64,000 bases of DNA from CALFML01 sp044222245. GTDB taxonomy: Bacteria; Myxococcota_A; Polyangia; Palsa-1104; JAEUJZ01. Position numbers and translations under genes: made by a program. A model generated the notes under the pieces. The model worked only from the letters and a program-made list of their open reading frames with translations, made no database searches and had not been told where the DNA came from. Positions 61,339 to 64,000 of this stretch are shown in pieces (position 1 is the first letter of the stretch; each line of letters starts with the position of its first letter). The DNA is taken from positions 1-64,000 of the forward strand of contig JBGANQ010000025.1 in the NCBI GenBank assembly GCA_044222245.1, given 5' to 3'.

Positions 61339-63222
61339 ATGCACACCGCCCCAGCTCTCCCTACAGTGTCGCCTGCGCTGCAGGCAGGAAGGTTTCCTCG
61401 TCGGAAGGTTGCAGGACTCGGCGCGGGCTCGCGCGCTCGGGCTGCGGCCTTGACCGGCCTTGTCGGGACGATCTTCTGGGGGAGTGCGGGCTGCGGCCTG
61501 CCCGCCGAGGTGGACGGTCAGGCGGCAGGGGCGCTCAGCCCGGCGGCGCCGGTCCGCACGCCGCAGAGCTGCGCCGCCCCGGGCAAGCAGGTGCCCACAC
61601 CGCTCAACATCGTCGGCGGCGATATGGTGATGGTCGAGCCCCCGTGCAGCAGCGGGGTCGGCTCGGCGCTGCCGCTTGGGACCAATGGCCGCCACATCCT
61701 GTTTGCCAACTTCGAGGGCGTCGACATGCAGCCTGGCGGCACGCCGGGCAACTCCTTCGAGAACGTCGGCCTGCGCGCCATGGATCTGGCGTCCAAGGGC
61801 GTCATCGCCCTGCCGCCCTACGACCCCGACAACCCCAAGCGCCTGAACAACATCCTGGCGATCCAGAAGCAGGTCGCCAAGTGGTACGCCGACATGAACG
61901 TCGACGTGGTGATCAGCCGGCCGCTCAGCGGCGACTACCTGATGTCGGTCGTCGGCGGCCGCCAGAGCGACATCGTGCAGAAGGACGGCGTGGTGGGCAT
62001 CTCGCCGCTCGACTGCAGCAACCGCACCGAGGCGAACCTCAACTACGCCTTCTCCGGCTCGCTCAGCGAGAACCCCGAGCAGGTCGCGGTCACCATCGCC
62101 CACGAGGCCGGTCACGCCTACGGCCTGGTCCACACCGACAACTCCAAGGACATCATGTTCCCCAGCGTGTCGACGGTGGACGGGTTCCTCGACGGCGATG
62201 TCGTCGACACCCCGGCGTGCGCGGGCGGCTTCCACCAGGACAGCAAGCAGGTGCTGATCGAGAACCTCGGGCGGCGCCAGAGCCCGCCCCCCGGCGGTGA
62301 CGCCCCGACGGTGGCGCTGCTGGCCCCGCAGGACGGCGCGAGCCTGGGCAAGGACGTCACGATCGTCGTCAAGGCCGACGCCCACCTCGGGCTCGATCAC
62401 ATTACCTTGAGCGTGAGCCGGATCGAGGGCGGCAAGGCGCGCGGCGCCCACCCAGTGGCCGAGCTGCGGCCGCCGCAGTCTTCGGCGCAGATCCTCATCT
62501 CCAGCGCCGGCAGCTACACGGTGATGGCGACCGCCTATGACCGGGCAGGCAACCTGGCAGTCACCCAGGCGCAGTTTACTGTCGCCACCCCCACCTGCAG
62601 CGTGCCCAACGACTGCGCCCCCGGGCAGCGCTGCGACAGCAACACCTGCATCACCCCGCCGCTGCCGACGATGCCCCCGGCCGGGATGATGCAGGCCGAC
62701 CTGCTGCGCCCCTACGGCACCGCCTGCGAGGAGACCCGCGAGTGCCAGGGCGGCGTCTGCGCGCTTACCCCGGTCGGCCAGATCTGCACCCACTACTGCA
62801 CCCCCGACTACCTGTGCGCCGGCGGCCTGTCGTGCGTCGATGGGATCTGCCTGCCGCCGATCTACCCGCAGAGCAAGCCCAAGGTCGGTCAGCTCGGCGG
62901 CAAGTGCACCCGCAACCAGGACTGCCTGAGCGGCGCCTGCAGCCCGGCGACCGACGACAGCGCGCCGCGCTACTGCACCAAGGAGTGCGACCCGGCGCTC
63001 GCCTGGTCGTGCCCCGCCAACATGGACTGCCAGCTGTCCGATGGCGCCGGCGGCATGAAGAACCGCTGCCTGGCCAAGCCGAGCGGGCTGTCGGCGCCGG
63101 CGCAGGGCTGCTCGCTGGCCGACTCGCGCGAGGCGGGGGCGGCCGGCGGCGGGGTGTCGCTGCTGCTGCTGTGCGGGCTGTGGCTGCTCGGGCGGCGCCG
63201 GCGGGTCGATCCAGCCCTGTAG
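61339..63222 (+). CDS. secreted zinc metalloprotease with MYXO-CTERM-like anchor
   Basis: A 627-residue exported protein. The start at 61339 precedes a Arg-rich segment and hydrophobic signal (ALTGLVGTIFWGSAGCG). The matrixin/reprolysin-like catalytic domain contains the full zinc-binding motif HEAGHAYGLVH (H-E-x2-H-x2-G-x2-H), followed by IMFPS, which looks like the Met-turn. A beta-sandwich with cadherin/Ig character (APTVALLAPQDGASLGKDVTIVV) and three Cys-rich modules follow. The tail is Cys + helix + Arg cluster (GCSLADS..., LLLLCGLWLLGRRRR), the MYXO-CTERM sorting pattern of myxobacteria. Probably surface-anchored and proteolytic. Confidence 0.9.
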   Translation: MHTAPALPTVSPALQAGRFPRRKVAGLGAGSRARAAALTGLVGTIFWGSAGCGLPAEVDGQAAGALSPAAPVRTPQSCAAPGKQVPTPLNIVGGDMVMVEPPCSSGVGSALPLGTNGRHILFANFEGVDMQPGGTPGNSFENVGLRAMDLASKGVIALPPYDPDNPKRLNNILAIQKQVAKWYADMNVDVVISRPLSGDYLMSVVGGRQSDIVQKDGVVGISPLDCSNRTEANLNYAFSGSLSENPEQVAVTIAHEAGHAYGLVHTDNSKDIMFPSVSTVDGFLDGDVVDTPACAGGFHQDSKQVLIENLGRRQSPPPGGDAPTVALLAPQDGASLGKDVTIVVKADAHLGLDHITLSVSRIEGGKARGAHPVAELRPPQSSAQILISSAGSYTVMATAYDRAGNLAVTQAQFTVATPTCSVPNDCAPGQRCDSNTCITPPLPTMPPAGMMQADLLRPYGTACEETRECQGGVCALTPVGQICTHYCTPDYLCAGGLSCVDGICLPPIYPQSKPKVGQLGGKCTRNQDCLSGACSPATDDSAPRYCTKECDPALAWSCPANMDCQLSDGAGGMKNRCLAKPSGLSAPAQGCSLADSREAGAAGGGVSLLLLCGLWLLGRRRRVDPAL

Positions 63223-63299
63223 GCCCGGCCCTGTAGGCCCGACTCCGGGGAGGCTCGCCTCGCAGGCCTGCCCCGGCAGAGCCGGGCGGGGAGCTCGCC

Positions 63300-63318
63300 G
63301 ACCCCGCCGCGCGGGGTC
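63300..63318 (+). terminator. GC-rich hairpin after the protease gene
   Basis: GACCCCGC-3 nt-GCGGGGTC is a perfect 8-bp stem with a 3-nt loop, 78 bp after the protease stop and followed by CATAATG. A shorter stem (CCCGGC-AGA-GCCGGG, 63272-63286) and a 14-bp direct repeat of GCCCTGTAGGCCCG (63214-63241) precede it. The hairpin is a plausible terminator although it lacks a T-run. Confidence 0.45.
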
Positions 63319-63383
63319 ATAATGTAGTGGAATCGCCCGCTCAGTGGTTGCAAAGCCATGGCGGGCTCACGCATCCTGCGAGG

Positions 63384-63860
63384 ATGAATATGAACCGATT
63401 CGCGATCCTCCTTACCGCGGCAGCGCTCTCTCTGGGGGCTGCCTGTGCCCACGCCTCGCCGACGGCCCAGCCGGGCAAGTACCCGGGCCGCCCGGCCCCG
63501 GCCCCGGCCCCGCGGCCGGCTTCGAGCGCCCGCGAGCCGGTGACCGTCGCTCGCAGTGCCCCCGCGATCGTCGCCCTGCTCAAGCAGGCGCGCGCCGAGG
63601 GCAGCGGCACCGACGCCCCCGAAAACCCCAGCAACCCCTCGGTCGATGAGACAGTGACCCAGGTGCAGCTCGGCGGCCAGTGCGGCTTCGCCGGCTGCAG
63701 CTCCTCCACCCTGGTCGCCTTTACCTACCGGACCCGCGGCGCGAACACCACCACCCGCACGGTGCTCGCCCTGGTTAGCTGTGACTCGGTGGGCAAGAAC
63801 CCCTGTACCGCAGTGCCGGCCGAGGTGCGCGCCACCGCGTCGCCGAATCCGACGCAGTAG
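63384..63860 (+). CDS. small secreted protein of unknown function
   Basis: A 158-residue protein with a signal peptide (FAILLTAAALSLGAACAHA; cleavage near residue 24, with a Cys that may also serve as lipobox). A Pro/Ala-rich linker encoded by a CCGGCC repeat (about 63495-63520) is followed by a 95-residue domain with Cys pairs (GGQCGFAGCSSS and SCDSVGKNPC) and beta-strand character (STLVAFTYRTRG). I do not recognise the family. A second ATG six bases downstream (63390) is possible. It is followed 26 bp later by another start. Confidence 0.65.
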   Translation: MNMNRFAILLTAAALSLGAACAHASPTAQPGKYPGRPAPAPAPRPASSAREPVTVARSAPAIVALLKQARAEGSGTDAPENPSNPSVDETVTQVQLGGQCGFAGCSSSTLVAFTYRTRGANTTTRTVLALVSCDSVGKNPCTAVPAEVRATASPNPTQ

Positions 63861-63886
63861 CCGCCCACGGTTCGGCCGCCTGCCGC

Positions 63887-64000
63887 ATGCCACAAGACCC
63901 CTCCAACGCCTCGGCCAGCGCTGCGCCGAGCGGCAAGACCAGAGCGCGGGGCGCGGCGCCGGCGACGGTCGAGCTGTGCTGCGCCCTGGAGCCGCTGCCC
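63887..64000 (+). CDS. unidentified gene, 3'-truncated by the window edge
   Basis: An open frame from ATG at 63887 running off the right edge, with 38 codons visible. The residues are Ala/Ser/Pro-rich, then ATVELCCALEPLP; too little remains to assign a family. It lies 26 bp after the small secreted protein and may be in the same transcription unit. Confidence 0.45.
   Translation, partial: MPQDPSNASASAAPSGKTRARGAAPATVELCCALEPLP

Overview
The window is high-GC bacterial DNA that reads like a member of the Myxococcota (possibly Polyangia; the family cannot be told). It holds four Hanks-type Ser/Thr kinase genes fused to TPR, HEAT or sulfatase-modifying-like domains. It also has many lipoproteins with Cys-rich or propeller repeats, an ADYC-domain lipoprotein, and a secreted HExxH protease ending in a Cys + membrane helix + Arg-cluster tail of the MYXO-CTERM kind. 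No rRNA, tRNA, CRISPR array or transposase was found.

Layout. 1-5.3 kb: the end of an HlyD-like adaptor, a GH2 beta-mannosidase/esterase operon and a universal stress protein. 5.5-9 kb: a propeller lipoprotein and an orphan cytosine-C5 methyltransferase. 9.1-17.3 kb: a two-component system followed by a complete tripartite heavy-metal RND efflux pump (CzcA-type metal residues). 17.4-21 kb: an ABC-F protein, an EamA transporter and a START-like protein. 21-33.4 kb: a HEAT-repeat Ser/Thr kinase gene (K1) cut in two at the HRD catalytic loop by about 8.5 kb. That insert carries a short-chain dehydrogenase gene which is itself broken by a four-gene operon mukF-mukE-mukB-jetD, a MukBEF-type condensin coupled to a Wadjet-type Toprim nuclease. 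33.4-45.3 kb: PEGA/TPR and propeller lipoproteins, a kinase-TPR protein, a NUDIX hydrolase, an SDR, a VWA protein, a VIT1/CCC1 transporter and an ECF sigma factor with its partner. 45.3-59.5 kb: a second kinase gene (K2, kinase-sulfatase-modifying fusion), also cut at HRD, here by about 12.2 kb holding a kinase-TPR gene, an ADYC lipoprotein, an FG-GAP surface protein, pyruvate phosphate dikinase and a lipase. 59.5-64 kb: tandem 35-bp repeats, a lipoprotein, a GNAT, the MYXO-CTERM protease, a small secreted protein and a truncated last gene.

The main result is the pair of split kinases. In both, the reading frame stops at Gly-Ile-Val-His-Arg and resumes kilobases downstream at His-Arg-Asp-Leu-Lys-Pro, with the His-Arg codons present at both edges (CATCGGG for K1, CACCGTG for K2). 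Joining the edges at that core restores each kinase in frame. The sequences just inside the two left edges share motifs at identical distances from the core (CGAGC at +17, GGAAAA at +60). The right edge of the K1 insert matches, over about 65 bp, a third core copy inside the K2 insert, which suggests two elements in tandem there. This looks like an undescribed family of site-specific elements that use the kinase HRD codons as attachment site. None of the inserts encodes a recognisable recombinase, so how they move is unknown. The K1 insert carries the MukBEF-nuclease operon, a likely plasmid or phage defence system.
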